NCBI GenBank assembly: GCA_948567375.1
Contig: OX419757.1
Location: forward strand, 6,820,001-6,884,000
Direction: 5' to 3'
Source: Lunularia cruciata
Taxonomy: Eukaryota > Streptophyta > Marchantiopsida > Lunulariales > Lunulariaceae
Length of the DNA: 64,000 nucleotides
The notes below the pieces were generated by a model. That model made no database searches and was not told the DNA's origin. It was given only the letters and a program-made list of their open reading frames with translations. Of this stretch, positions 1 to 10,730 are shown one piece after another (the stretch's first letter is position 1; every line of letters starts with the position of its first letter). The position numbers and the translations under genes were made by a program.

Positions 1-151
1 CTGATCTGAGTTGAGTTGAGTTGAGAGTGGTGAACAATCTGATTATTGAGGCACTTTAGAGTCTATGTATGACTTATGTGTGAGTTGTGCTTTTATAGTG
101 TATGATGTTTACAATGATGTATGTTGTGTAGCAATGTATATACGCACAACA
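1..151 (+). mobile_element. 3' end of a second methyltransferase-type Ty3 element (A2 end plus B2)
   Basis: Bases 1-45 match the last part of repeat A and 46-151 match the whole 106-bp repeat B of the full element at 37746-47622. The junction GATTA/TTG between A and B is the same as in the full element. The element ends at ACA (151), and the next bases belong to the RNase H reading frame of a minus-strand Ty3 element. This is an independent insertion whose 3' terminus is the end of B. The rest of the element lies left of the window. Confidence 0.88.
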
Positions 152-1529
152 AAGAGTGCATCCTATAGCTACATTAGAAGCATTAGTGTAGAGGATGAAA
201 AGCTTACTCCAATCAGGTTTAGCAAGAATTGGAGCTACAACAAGGGATTGCTTGAGCTACTCAAAAGCTTTGAGAGCCTCCTTGTCTTCTAAAATCACCA
301 TGTAATCTACACCCTTCTTCATATAGATGATCAATGCATAAGCCTTGTTGGAAAATGAGAAGATGAACCTCATATAGTACCCAACCATCCCCAAGAATTG
401 ACGTAACTTTGTCAAGCTTGAAGGGAATGGAAGGTCTGATATTTTCCTCACCTTCTCAAGATCAACTGCTATTCCATCCTTGGAGTTGCTCTAAAAGTAG
501 ACCTTCTTCACATCCAAAAATGCACTTCTCTAGGTTGAGTGATGCATTTGCCTCATCCAAGCATTGCAAGACCTTGATTAGTTGCTCAAAGTGCTCCTCC
601 TTGCTCCCATAGACACAAAAGTCATCAATGAAGTCTCTCACAAATTTCCCAATGAAAGATTCAAATACCTTGTTCATGAACCATTGGAATGTGGTTGGAG
701 CATTGCAAAGCCCAAAAGGTATGACCTCAAAAGCATAAGTTCCCCAAGGTGTGGTGAATGTGGTGAGTTGTTGATGCTCTAGTGCAATCTTGATTTGGTT
801 ATATCCACTCTAACCATCTCTAAAACTATACCTCTCAGGACCTGCAATTTCCTCCAAGATCTCATCAATGAATGATAATGGGTAGTAGTCCTTCTTGGTA
901 ATAGCATTGAGCTTGTAATCCACACATACTTGAAGCTTGCCATGCTTTTTCTTCACAATCACAATTGGAGAAACCCATTTTGAAATCTCCACCTCAAAGA
1001 TAAATCCACCCTCCTTGAGCTTATCAATCTCCTCCTTCACAACCAAAGATATTGGCGGGCTAATGCGACATTGCTTTTGGCGGATTGGTCTTGCATGTGA
1101 CTTCACCTCTATCTTGTGCTCCTCCAAGGTGACTTCCTTCAAATGCTTGTAACTAAAAGCAAACACATGGATGAACTTGCAAAAAATCTCCTCAAATCTC
1201 ACCTTCTCCTCCTTGGTAACATTTGGGCCATACTTGAGGGTAGCTAACCTTCTCTCTACCTCCTCAAGTGTCAATGATGATTTATCGAGGTCCTCCAAAA
1301 CCTCTAGCTTAGGTGCAAAATCCATAGCACACAAGGGAAACACATTTGAATCCAATTCAGATTCATCTTCTTCTATGGAAGTCTCCTCTTCCATGCTTGT
1401 GTCCACACCTGATGCTCCTTCTTCAGAATTTGATTCCCAATAATCAGAAGATGGTGTATCTAAATGTGAAGAGTTGGTGGTATTAGTCACAAGAATTGTG
1501 ACTCTATGGTTTGATGGCCCAATCCTCAA
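152..1529 (-). pseudogene. Ty3/gypsy RT and N-terminal RNase H, broken
   Basis: The minus strand encodes a Ty3-type reverse transcriptase. A region upstream of RT with a VCVDY-like segment (810-1529) is followed by a PFGLCNAPTTFQ motif (about 690-730), the catalytic box as FIDD instead of the usual Y-x-DD (about 610-640), and an FLGMVGYY segment starting the connection/RNase H region (about 380-410). The RNase H catalytic segment reads T-N-A-S in place of T-D-A-S near 185-200, and the frame is then cut at 152 by the neighbouring insertion. In-frame stops near 810, about 450-470 and at about 262 show it is dead. Identity as Ty3 pol is secure. Confidence 0.88.
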
Positions 1530-1541
1530 GTACTCTTTGTG

Positions 1542-2584
1542 CTATCTATCAATTGTGCATGCTACTCTCAACCATGGCCTCCCAAGAAGTACGCCAAGAA
1601 GTACGTCATAGCTTGAATCCTTCAAGGCTTGGAAAGTCATGAGATTTTGAACTCCCATAACTAAAACTACCACGTTATCCATCACCCCTATTGGTCTAAC
1701 TTGTTGCTTGTTTGTCATGCTCACCATAAATGTTGAAGGTCTTGAGGGTATCATACCCAACTTCTTCATCAACCTTTTTGACATGGAAATCACTGTTGAT
1801 CCTCCATCAACAAGTGCATCCTTGATGTTGTGACCATTCACTCTCACATCAATCTTGGAGGCATATTCACAAGCCTCCCATGGTGCTGGCTTGGTATCCA
1901 CCACCCCCATTGATACTAGAGCTTTTGCCTTCTTCTTCCTCTTGCTCCTTCTAGAGCTAAAACCACCTCTAAGCTCCTTTCTCAAGGTAGGGTTCAAAGC
2001 AATCAATTGGCCTACTGTGATGTTAGCCTTGTGACTACCAACATCCTCCAACACATTGTAGTTCCATTGTTGCTTTGAAATCAAGAAATCCTCCATCCCC
2101 AAATTCTTCCTTTGAGTCTTTGTTGTTGATGGTGTTGAGGTGCAAGTGCTCCTAGTAGACATAGAAGTATCCTTGCTTGGAGTTAATCCTTGAGAAGAGT
2201 GAACATTCTTTGCAAAACAATCTCTCTTCTTCTCTTGTGCTAAAAGTTCCAAATTAAGACCCTTGGAGTTTGAGCACTCTCCCTTCTCATACTTGCTCTC
2301 AACCACATCTATGGATACTATCCCCTTACTTTTGTTTGGATTAGGAGCCACTTGGGTTTCACTACCTCCCTCTTTCCTTCTATTGGCTCCCTCATAGCCC
2401 CTTCCTCCATGGTAAGTGGAATTTGGGAAATTACTTTGGATATGGCCTCTTCCTCCACAACCAAAACAATTTCTATCATTGAAATTGTTGGCTGGTTGAC
2501 CTCCTCTATATGGATAGTTTCCATAACTCCTAGGCCCTCTCCTTCATTCTGATCCACCTCTCTCTTCTCCCATAGTTGTACCAC
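1542..2584 (-). pseudogene. Ty3/gypsy gag C-terminus and aspartic protease
   Basis: The minus strand carries a zinc knuckle near 2440-2500 (C-F-G-C-G-G-R-G-H then N-F where the last cysteine should be) followed by a basic segment and a retroviral-type protease. The protease active site reads A-L-V-D-G-G-S-T (about 1790-1815), and the C-terminal flap/dimer motif L-L-G-R-P-W-L lies near 1570-1595. The stretch before it appears tandemly duplicated (an LLGV-LLGR pattern, with the DNA repeat AAGAAGTACG about 1588-1612). A frame change near 2320-2350 separates gag and protease. The protease is probably inactive given the decay around it. Confidence 0.82.
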
Positions 2585-2589
2585 ATTGA

Positions 2590-3308
2590 TCTTGAGATCT
2601 GCAAGTTGTTCTATGATGGTTTGAAGTGGATCCTTTGGTGGAGGTGCAAGAATTGGAGCAACTACTACTTAGGGTGTAACCCTTACCACCAAAGTATCAG
2701 ATGTTCCACCATACTTGTAGCGTTGGGGAGGATGCACGACCTCCTTCACTACCAAATCACTCTCATCTCCTTCCAGACTCTCCTCCATACGAATTGCAAT
2801 CTTGATAGCTTCAACCTGGAAGAAGGTTTCTCATATCTTACCTTGCTTCTAATTTGTGGTCTTAACCTTCCTACAAAATTCTTGGTGAGCATGGCCCCTA
2901 TGCCAATCATAGTAGTCTCCATATCATCCCCACCCTTCCTCAACACTATGCAAAATTTGGACTCTAACTTTTCCACTCTTTCCACATAGACTCTCACTTT
3001 CTCTCCATCTCCTTGTTTGAGAAAGGCTACCTCACTCATCAATCTCTCATAACTCTCATCTTGAAGAAAGTTCTCAGTGAGTGTTGAAGTCAAACTCTCC
3101 CACGACTCTTCTTCTCCATCTCTCCTCTCTCTCTTTTGGTATTCTTACTCATACCATGTAAGTGTTGTATCCTCGAAAAATCTGGTAATAATGAGGCCCA
3201 CTTATTCTTCCTCTTCTCATTTTTTCCTATGCAAGCTCTCTTGAAGTCTCTCATAAAGACCTCCACATTTTCTCTATCTTTGCCAAAGAAAACTAGAAGT
3301 TTCCCCAT
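2590..3308 (-). pseudogene. Ty3/gypsy gag (capsid part)
   Basis: Two overlapping minus-strand ORFs (3090-3308 and 2749-3093) form one gag broken by a frameshift near 3090-3150. The start at 3308 (MGKLLVFFGKD) is shared with the copy at about 8980. The capsid part contains an LKQGDGEKV...Y-V-E-R-V-E-K-L segment typical of retrotransposon gag. No enzymatic motif is expected. The homologous copy at 8465-8986 shows the same order, which supports the call. Confidence 0.75.
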
Positions 3309-3559
3309 CTTAACCCCTCACTATCTTTCTTTTTTCTCCCAATTTGTTTTTTCTTTTCTTTCTCTCACTATATAACTAATAGAGTATGTACATGACTTAC
3401 ACCATTTGAGAGTAATCCACCTTAGGGAACACAAAAGGTTTTGGTTACTTCAAGCTTTCTATAATAACATAAAATCCTAGAGTGCATATTAGTTGAACTC
3501 TCATGGATAGTTTATCCATAAGTTGAAAGATTATCTCCATCACTAATCTTGAGAACTAG

Positions 3560-3958
3560 CTGATGAAGTGGTAGTATTTCTGTAGCTATACTAAGACTCT
3601 CTCCAAGATCTTTCACCAAAGTCTCCTAAAGTGCTTTTAATCCACTACACTCATGTCCTTTTGGAAGTCCTTCCACTCTACAAACCTCACACAACTCATT
3701 GGTCTTAGATCTTCTCCCTCCCAATCTTGGTGAAGAAAGTCCGACATGCAAACCCAAATCAAGTAATCCTCTCCTTTCTCTCAATCTCTTGCTCTCAAAG
3801 GTCAATGGACATGAGCTTACCTTATATCCCTTCTCTCCATGTAGAAAACACTTAGACTCACTCTTTCCTCCAAATGGTGTAGGTTTTTGGATCCTCTCAA
3901 CACTCTCTTGAAATTCTATTCTAAACTCTCTATTCCTCAAATCCACCCCTACAATCAC
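3560..3958 (-). pseudogene. Zinc-knuckle ORF upstream of gag, copy 1
   Basis: A separate minus-strand ORF lies between the putative LTR and gag. Its visible core is a CCHC-like knuckle, here C-F-L-H-G-E-K-G-Y (second Cys replaced by His, His replaced by Tyr), followed by the basic segment FESKRLRERRGLLDLG. The best preserved relative at 9213-9629 has an intact C-x2-C-x4-H-x4-C. An additional nucleic-acid-binding ORF ahead of gag is not part of the standard Ty3 layout. Function unknown; it may be an accessory or a captured gag fragment. Confidence 0.6.
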
Positions 3959-4752
3959 CTCAAACCTCCTAGGGAACCTTGCATAGCCTTAATTTCCACT
4001 CTGGTGACCCTCCATGTTCCCCAAGATGAGTCTAAACACTCAAACATGCCTTTTGTTACCCTCACACTCCTTATGTATGAAATCTAAACTCTGCAGAATT
4101 GACCCTTCCTCACAATGTCAGTTAAATCTCGCAACTAACATCTCAAAATCCTCCAAAATTTTGCACACTTGATCATAACTCTAGGATATCCTTCCCTGAA
4201 AAATTTCAAATCTTTTTATTGAGCCATTTGGCCTAGGCATCTTGGTGAAGAAGGTCTAGCATGCGATCCCAAGTCAAGCAAACCTCTCCTTTCCCTCAAT
4301 CTCTTGCTCTCAAAGGTCAATGGATAAGAACTTGCCTTATCTTTCTTTTTTCCACATAAAAAGCACTTAGAATCACTCTTTCCTCCAAATAGTGAATGTT
4401 TTTGGATCCTCTCAACACTCATGTAAAATTCTATCTAAACTCTCTTTTCTTCAAATCCACCCGTATATCACCTCAAACCCTTGTGTAACCTTCTATAGCC
4501 TCAACTTCCACTCTTGGTGACTTTTCATATTCCCAAGATGAGTCTAAACACTCAAATATGCTTTTGGTTGCTCTCACACTCCTCATGCATGAGATCTCAA
4601 CTCTCCAAAACTGACCACTTCTCATAATATCACTAGGTTCTCTCAATTTGTATGTCACATTACTTTGAAGTTTACAACACCTTGTCAATACCCCAAGGCA
4701 TCTTTTCATACAAAATTTCAAATCTTTTCATTGAGACATTTGGCCTAGGCAC
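3726..4752. repeat. Tandem duplication of about 515 bp in the leader of element E
   Basis: Unit 1 (3726-4240) and unit 2 (4241-4752) both start with CTTGGTGAAGAA and both end with the segment TTTGGCCTAGGCA. They share the zinc-knuckle ORF core and the following AT-rich spacer but differ by many substitutions, so the duplication is old. The family copy at 8290-10540 has only one unit. Confidence 0.75.
4216..4422 (-). pseudogene. Zinc-knuckle ORF upstream of gag, copy 2 (tandem duplicate)
   Basis: This repeats the core of the ORF at 3626-3958: V-E-R-I-Q-K, a degraded knuckle C-F-L-C-G-K-K-K-D, and the same FESKRLRERRGLLDLG segment. It lies in the second unit of a roughly 515-bp tandem duplication and is truncated at both ends compared with 9213-9629. 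It has no independent start signal that I can support. Confidence 0.6.
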
Positions 4753-5374
4753 CTTTCTATTCAACACACATATTTCAGATTTGGCTTGAAAACCACTCCT
4801 TACTTTAAAAACTTATAACTTCTTGTGCAAGAATGATCTCTCTCTAATTCTTAGGCCAAAAGGTAGACTACTATACACTGAATTTTCTAGAAATTTTGTA
4901 GAAAAATCCAATGAAAAATGAATAAATGGAAAAATCTGTACAAAATTCCAAAGAGCGTGTAGTTTGTGGGAACAATTTACCCTACCACCTTGCAAAATTT
5001 CTAGCTCAATGCGTGTAGTAGCCCTTACAATAATTTCAAGTGTCCTACCTAACAGATAATCCAAGCTATCCTTTTTGGAAATTTCAAATCTAGATCTCAA
5101 ACTTGAGGTTTTATTTAAAATCATCATAATCCTCAAAATGTGCAATCCACCTCACACAATCTCTCCAACTCCTCTCATGTGTATAATATGTACAATATCA
5201 ACTCAAATACATCATCATGAACTATAGTATATACAAATAGATCCAATTTCTCTAATCTAAGTTCAACCCTCTCCTCTCCTAATGTTCTCTCCAAGTGAAC
5301 TCTCATAGGCTCCTTCCATCTAATATAAAATTATACTCAAAACATTATCTTGCTTATCTTGCTTTCTAAAGAGG

Positions 5375-5402
5375 TCTAGACTATAGAACCAAAAATGTAG
5401 GC
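5375..5402 (-). promoter_or_regulatory. Possible LTR end and primer-binding site of element E
   Basis: Read on the minus strand, a CA-ended block (GGCCTACA) is followed by TTTTTGGTTCTATAG. TGGT at this spacing after an LTR end resembles a plant tRNA-Met primer-binding site (TGGTATCAGAG), but only the first four bases and scattered others agree. The call is tentative; a second LTR for comparison is missing from the window. Confidence 0.35.
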
Positions 5403-5594
5403 CAGCCTATCTCTCACTTAGGATGAATCTTTGATGGTTATTATGGTAGCACACCATGGACTAAGAAGGCAAGGAACCCCAACTCCATCATACCTTCTAA
5501 AGCTAAAACTCCACAACTCAAACCATTGCTCACTAGAGAACTCAATGAGAGAGAGATAGTTGCAAATGCAAGGATGATGAGTACCTCTTCACCC

Positions 5595-5612
5595 CTAGTT
5601 TATATACTTGTG
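5595..5612 (-). promoter_or_regulatory. TATA box in the putative LTR of element E
   Basis: On the minus strand the sequence AAGTATATAAACTAGGGG places a canonical TATATAAA box about 200 bp upstream of the proposed LTR end near 5397. This is where an LTR promoter driving the minus-strand gag at 3308 would be expected. The motif is seen directly; its use is inferred. Confidence 0.45.
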
Positions 5613-5802
5613 AAATTGTTATGCACCAAAGTTACTAATTATTGGAGTAACTCAATTTACTAGGCTTAAAGTGAAAAGCCTAAAGGAATATCCATACTCA
5701 TGAGAATATTCTCCTAAGCATATGATCTTATCTTGACCCAACTACTAAGTCAAGGATTCCTTCATATGAGCTATCCTTGGACTATAGAAGAATTTGAAAC
5801 AA

Positions 5803-7229
5803 AAAGGCTTGTGGGTCCAAGAGTTCTCAACTCTCTCCTGAAAACCACATACGTAAGAATAATACCAAGTCAATACATAGGTAACCTTTCTATCTCTTTA
5901 TCTCTCGACCCACTCTTCTCTAATGTCCCAAATAATTGATCTAAAGATACATGCACTCTTACTTTTGCTACTTTGGACTTCTTAGTTTCCTTCACTAATC
6001 CAAAGTCTCTCTAACTCTGAATTTACTAAGTCTAATCTGAGACTTACATTGTCTCCTACCTCAATTATCTTCCTATTTACTTGTTCCCTCAAACAAATCA
6101 AAAGATTGTTCAACTCAATAACTTTCACTAGTCTTCCTTCAAATTTGATGCACTTTGGGTCAATTCGGTATAGCTATTTTCTTTTCTAATTCTATCATAT
6201 CTTCAATATGGACTAAAATTAAAGTCATGGGTATCCTAACACTATCTTATTTCACTACTCTAAGTTCCTTTGATGACTCTGGCAAGACCCCCAAAGTCAC
6301 TTGCATTTGGTGTCTAACATCCTCAAATTGGATCACCTTTTTCTAGAGGCAAAGAAGCTTCTAACCCAAAGTCATATAAGTCAAAAGTTGTATAGACCCA
6401 AAAAACATAGACGCAAAGTACTATTGATCAGAAGTCCTTCAACTACTTTGTACATCTATTACAGTAACTTCTAATGCTTGTAACCTTTGCTAAAAACCTC
6501 CAAACTCAGTAGTTTTGGTGGCAATGGAAAGCCCTAAAAGAGATGCTTCCAACAAGACATAACAAGCACAATTTTAATGTGTGTTCATTGAGATATGGCC
6601 CCGTAGTAATCCTGACCTGCAACCTTCAACCTTCATTCTGATACAAAGCATCTTTCTTCAAGTCTATGCTCCTTCATCCAATCAGAGTCCTTCTTCCTTT
6701 GACACAAAGTAGACCTCCTTGGGTCGGATTAAAACACATCTTCTCATCATTTCTTTTCCATTTGGGTTTAGTTTGGTTTCATCAATGCACTTCTTCTGCA
6801 AAACTCATCAAAACAAAAAATGTGTGTACCACAACAAGAGAGAAATGCTTTGAGAGTGACAAGAAAAAAACATGCAAATGTAGTGAGGGTAATTTCAAAA
6901 TTGATTGAAGAATGACTACGTCTCATAGCACTTTAAAATTAAGACTTTACCAAGCAGAATTGGAAATGCTAAGAAGATATATTGTTCCTCTAAGTAGCTA
7001 TCTTGCAAGAATGCAAGTCATGAAGCCAATCAAGAGTGAAATTTTCCAAAATCCAAAAAGGGTTAGAGTTTTTCATCCAAGAGAGAGATAGTTTTCCAAT
7101 ACCAAAGAACCCATGAGCAGATAACGGTGAAGAAGAGTAAGAAGAGTTCCTCACTTGCAGTAAGGAGTCTTGCAATTTGGAGATTAGATGTAGTGGTGCA
7201 AATTTAGGCCCTAGTAGATTGCATGTTAC
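5803..7229. other. No recognisable gene; probable LTR remainder and decayed sequence
   Basis: No ORF in this stretch resembles a known protein. The first part probably belongs to the LTR of element E, because the block around 5823-5877 is repeated at about 10474-10533 next to the second copy. Beyond about 5.9 kb I see only AT-rich, ORF-poor sequence with no clear boundary or target-site duplication. Confidence 0.4.
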
Positions 7230-7790
7230 ATTTGTAGCCTAGAACTTGAATGTTAGTTTTCAGGTTTCATGGTAAAGATAGCTACTAGCAACTGTGACGA
7301 AGGCCTCAAAGTATTGGGGAAGAGAGTGAATCTGGCTTGATGGATTGAGTTGGATTGGAAGTTAGTCCTAGGGAAGAAAGTGGGAGATGCAGTTGGAGTC
7401 ACCTTCTACCGGAAGTGTGAAGCATTGGAAGAGACTATAGGAAAAAGAAACCCTTTCTTTGCTTTGTGGACCAACAATGGCTACAAGGTGGATTCCTATT
7501 GGGATTCAATAAAGCAAAGCATTGTTGGGGAAATTATGGCAATGTTCAAGCCGGAGTGAAGTTCATATGTAAACATGCAATAGGCAGTGTTCTTCCACCA
7601 AATTTTTGTAGGAGAGAAGGTGAATTGGGCAAAATGCATCCATCAGAGGATGAGGCAAATGATCATTAACTAGAGAGTGAATACACCACCTCACTACTTT
7701 GTACCATTTGCAGCACATTTCTACCTCAAGCTAAACTTGCTGACAACAGAGGAGAAGCATTGAATGGTCTCAAATTTTCATCTTGATTTG
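7230..7790 (+). pseudogene. Relic of an LTR-encoded ORF (same family as 58380-58950)
   Basis: In plus orientation, pieces in shifting frames match the ORF inside the long LTR at 58380-58950: the CAGGTTTCATG start block, the D-W-K-L-V-L-G segment, N-G-Y-K-V-D-S-Y, A-V-F-F-H, N-W-A-K-C and P-P-H-Y-F-V-P-F-A-A-H-F-Y-L. Protein-level similarity is higher than expected for non-coding drift, so the ORF was probably under selection in the ancestral element. The domain is unknown to me; it has no RT, integrase or gag motif. Multiple stops make this copy a relic. Confidence 0.7.
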
Positions 7791-8289
7791 CATTGTTGCA
7801 GGGATTGGTTGGTCTCAAGAATGTGTTGGGCACCTAGCTGCTTGCACTTAGACTCCTCTATTTGTCAATCACTTGAAATCTCTTGTAAGCTCTTGTAAGT
7901 TTAACCTTGTCTCTACTCTTGCATGGATGGTAGTTCCCTTCTTGTTGGACCAGCTTGGCTACGACTGCCCATGAGTGTAGGCTCTTATTAATGGTTCCTC
8001 ATGTTGAGTTTCATTGGTTAACGCTGACCTTCATATACCAATAAGGCATGGTCATGTTTTATCAACTTTTGGATTTGAGGTCCAGTGGGGTTTGTTTAAC
8101 AAGTCACAAGATATGGCCAGATTCAATTTAGAGCAAACAGGTCAATGATTTGATTTGCTTGCATGTACCGGACTGGAAGCTCCAAGAATGGAGTTCAATC
8201 TTCTTGACACTATTCATAGTATACAAAAGAATACATTCATTCATAAGAGCCACACAACTTTCATCACACCATCAAGCCTCACACTTTAT
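7791..8289. other. No recognisable feature
   Basis: Roughly 500 bp between the LTR-ORF relic and the second element E copy. Short ORFs only, without recognisable motifs. A sharp change at about 8285-8295 marks the start of sequence homologous to 2617 onward. Confidence 0.5.
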
Positions 8290-8464
8290 AAGTCCACTTG
8301 GATCCTTTGGTGGAGGTGCAAGAATTGGAGCAACTACTACTTGTGGTGCAACCCTTGCCACCAAAGTATCAGAAGTTCCACCATACTTGTAGCCTTGGGG
8401 AAGATGCCAACCTCCTTCACCACCAAATCACTCTCATCCCCTTCCAAATTCTAATCCATATGAA

Positions 8465-8986
8465 TTATGATCTTGATAGCTTCAACCTTGGAAGAAGGTT
8501 CTCATATCTCATCTTGCTTCTGATTTGTGGTCTCAACCCTCCCACAAAATTCTTGGTGAATATAGCTCCAATGCCAATCATAGTAGTCTCCACATCATCC
8601 CCACCCTTCCTCAACCCTATGCAAAATCTAGACTCTAACTTTTCCACTCTTTCCACATAGACTTTCACTTTCTCTCCATCTCCTTGCTTGAGAAAGGTAA
8701 CCTCACTCATCAATCTCTCATAACTCTTATCTAGAAGAAACTTCTCAATGAGTACTGAAGTCAAACTCTCCCAAGACTCTTCTTGCCCATCTCTCCTCTC
8801 TCACTTTTGGTATTCTGACTCATACCATGTAAATGTTGCATCCTCATAGAAATCTGGTAAGAATGAGGCCCACTCATTCTTCCTCCTCCCATTGTTTCCT
8901 ATGCAAGCTCTCTTGAAGTCTTTCACAAAGGCCTCCACATCTTCTCCATCCTTGCCAAAGAAAACTAGAAGTTTCCCCATCTTAAC
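8465..8986 (-). pseudogene. Ty3 gag fragment (family E, copy 2)
   Basis: The minus strand repeats the gag start MGKLLVFFGKDGED (about 8940-8980) and the capsid segment LKQGDGEKVKVYVERVEKL (ORF 8465-8764). A stop/frameshift near 8765-8820 breaks the frame. It aligns to 2749-3308 of the first copy over its whole length. Confidence 0.75.
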
Positions 8987-9212
8987 CCCTCACTATCTTT
9001 CTTATCTCAATTTTTCTTTTTCTGTTTTCTTTTCTCTCACTCTATACCTTATAGAGTATGTACATGACTAACACCACTTGAGAGTAATCCATCGTAGGGA
9101 ACACCAAAGGTTCAGGTTGCTCCAAGATTTCTATAGCAACATCAAATCCTAGAGTGCATTAATCAAACCCTCATGGATAGTTTATCTATAAATTGAAAGA
9201 TTATCTCCATCA

Positions 9213-9629
9213 CTAATCTTGAGAACTAGCTGATGAAGGTGGTGGTATTTTTGTAGTTGTACTAAGACTCTCTCCAAGATCCTTCTCTATAGTCTTGAAA
9301 AGTTCTTTTACTCCATTACACTCATGTCTTTTTGGAAGTCCTTCAACTCCATAAACCTCACATAACTCCTTGGTCTTAGATCTTCTCGCTCCCAATCTTG
9401 GTGAAGAAGGTCCAACATGTAGACCCAAGTCAAGTAATCCTCTCCTTTCCCTCAATCTCTTACTCTCAAAAGTCAATGGACATGAAATTGCCTTATGTCC
9501 CTTCTCTCCACATAGAAAGCACTTAGACTCACTCTTTCCTCCAAGTGGTGTAGGTTTTTGGATCCTCTCAACACTCTCTTCAAATTCTATTCTAAACTCT
9601 CTATTCCTCAAATCCACCCCTACATTCAC
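9213..9629 (-). CDS. Zinc-knuckle ORF upstream of gag, best preserved copy (138 aa)
   Basis: An uninterrupted 138-codon minus-strand ORF. It has a charged N-terminus (MNVGVDLRNREFRIEFEE), an intact CCHC knuckle C-F-L-C-G-E-K-G-H-K-A-I-S-C at about residues 37-50, the basic stretch KRLRERRG, and a Ser/Pro-rich tail. It lies upstream of gag in the same orientation, separated from it by about 230 bp. Two degraded copies lie at 3626-3958 and 4216-4422. The knuckle suggests RNA/DNA binding; the role in the element is unknown. It may be a fossil ORF rather than expressed. Confidence 0.55.
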   Translation of the reverse strand: MNVGVDLRNREFRIEFEESVERIQKPTPLGGKSESKCFLCGEKGHKAISCPLTFESKRLRERRGLLDLGLHVGPSSPRLGARRSKTKELCEVYGVEGLPKRHECNGVKELFKTIEKDLGESLSTTTKIPPPSSASSQD

Positions 9630-10540
9630 CTCAAATCCTTGAGGAACCTTTTATTGTCTCAAGTTCCACTCTTGATGACCCTCTATGTCCCAAGATGAAT
9701 CTAAACACTCAAACATACCTTTTGTTGCTCTCAAACTCCTCATGCATGAGATCTCAACTTTACAATTTTTATTCATCCTCATAATGTCACTCAAATCTCT
9801 CAACTTGTATTTCATTGTCCTCTAAAATTTGTACATTTGATCACAACTCTAGGGTGTCCCTCGCTGCAAAATTTCAGATCTTTTCATTGAACCTTTTGGC
9901 ATACGCACCTTTCTATTCAACACACATATTTCAGATTTGGTCTAAAAACCACTATCCTCACTTTAAAAACTCATAACTCTGTGCGTAAGAATTATCTCAC
10001 TCTAATTTTTAAATCAACAGTTAGGATACAATGTACTTAATTTTCTTAGAGAGTTTCACAAAAATCCGTTTTAGATTGAAGAAATGGCAGACTTTGTACA
10101 ATTTATTGGAGAGCATGCAATTGCGGAAACAATTTACCCTATCCACTTTCAAAAATTCTAGCTCAGTGCGGATAGTAGCTCTCACAATAATTTTAAGTGT
10201 GCTAACTGAAAGATAACTCAAGCTATCATGTGTATGAATTTTTAGTCTAGATCTCAAACTTGAGATTTTGCTCAAAATCACCTTAATCTCCAAAATCTGT
10301 AATCAACCTCACACAATCTTTCCAAATCCTCTCATGTGTACAAGATGTACAAAATCACCTCAAAGACATCATAATAAACTACATGGTATACAAATTGGTC
10401 TTTGTTCTTTAACATAAGTTCAACTCTCTCCTCCCTTAATGTTGTCTCCAAGTGAGCTCTCTTAGCCTCCTTCTATGAGTTCTCAACTCTTTCCTCAAAG
10501 CCAAACACCTAGGAATAATACCAAGTCAACACTCTAGAAT

Positions 10541-10730
10541 CTAAAATAGTGGTGTTCATCTTTTCTACTTCTTCTAAAGTAAGGTCCCCATTATCTTAGC
10601 TATGATTAACTTTAGATAATCATGATTAATGTAGAACCATCCTTTATCTCTATATAAATAATATTTCTCAAATATTTGTAATACTAAGCTAAATGTCATA
10701 ATACCACACACATGCACAAATGGGTGTTAT
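10541..10730. other. Short AT-rich spacer between two element fragments
   Basis: Sequence between the end of Ty3 family E copy 2 and the truncated end of fragment M1. It includes a TATATAAATAA stretch near 10660 but no ORF, and I see no match to repeat B, so M1 is truncated rather than ending at its normal 3' terminus here. Confidence 0.4.

Larger units (their letters stand above)
152..5800 (-). mobile_element. Minus-strand Ty3/gypsy element, decayed (family E)
   Basis: In minus orientation the order is possible LTR with TATA box (about 5.4-5.8 kb), leader with a separate zinc-knuckle ORF, gag, zinc knuckle, aspartic protease, RT and start of RNase H, which is the Ty3/gypsy domain order. The 3' part is cut off at 152 by the methyltransferase-type element ending at 151. 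Reading frames are broken by many stops. A second, shorter copy of the same family lies at 8290-10540. The upstream LTR limit could not be fixed. Confidence 0.75.
8290..10540 (-). mobile_element. Second, shorter copy of Ty3 family E (gag and leader only)
   Basis: Minus-strand sequence collinear with about 2617-5320 of the first copy: gag end, gag start, leader with zinc-knuckle ORF and downstream AT-rich spacer. It lacks zinc knuckle to pol on the 3' side, has a single rather than a duplicated leader unit, and the segment equivalent to about 5320-5820 is missing (the junction lies near 10474). It is an internally deleted, truncated copy. Confidence 0.75.

Noticed and set aside
8150-8660. Plus-strand ORFs with repeated Trp/Asn stretches, similar to 2576-2989
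   Set aside because: They are antisense readings of the gag of family E; similarity follows from the two copies of the element.
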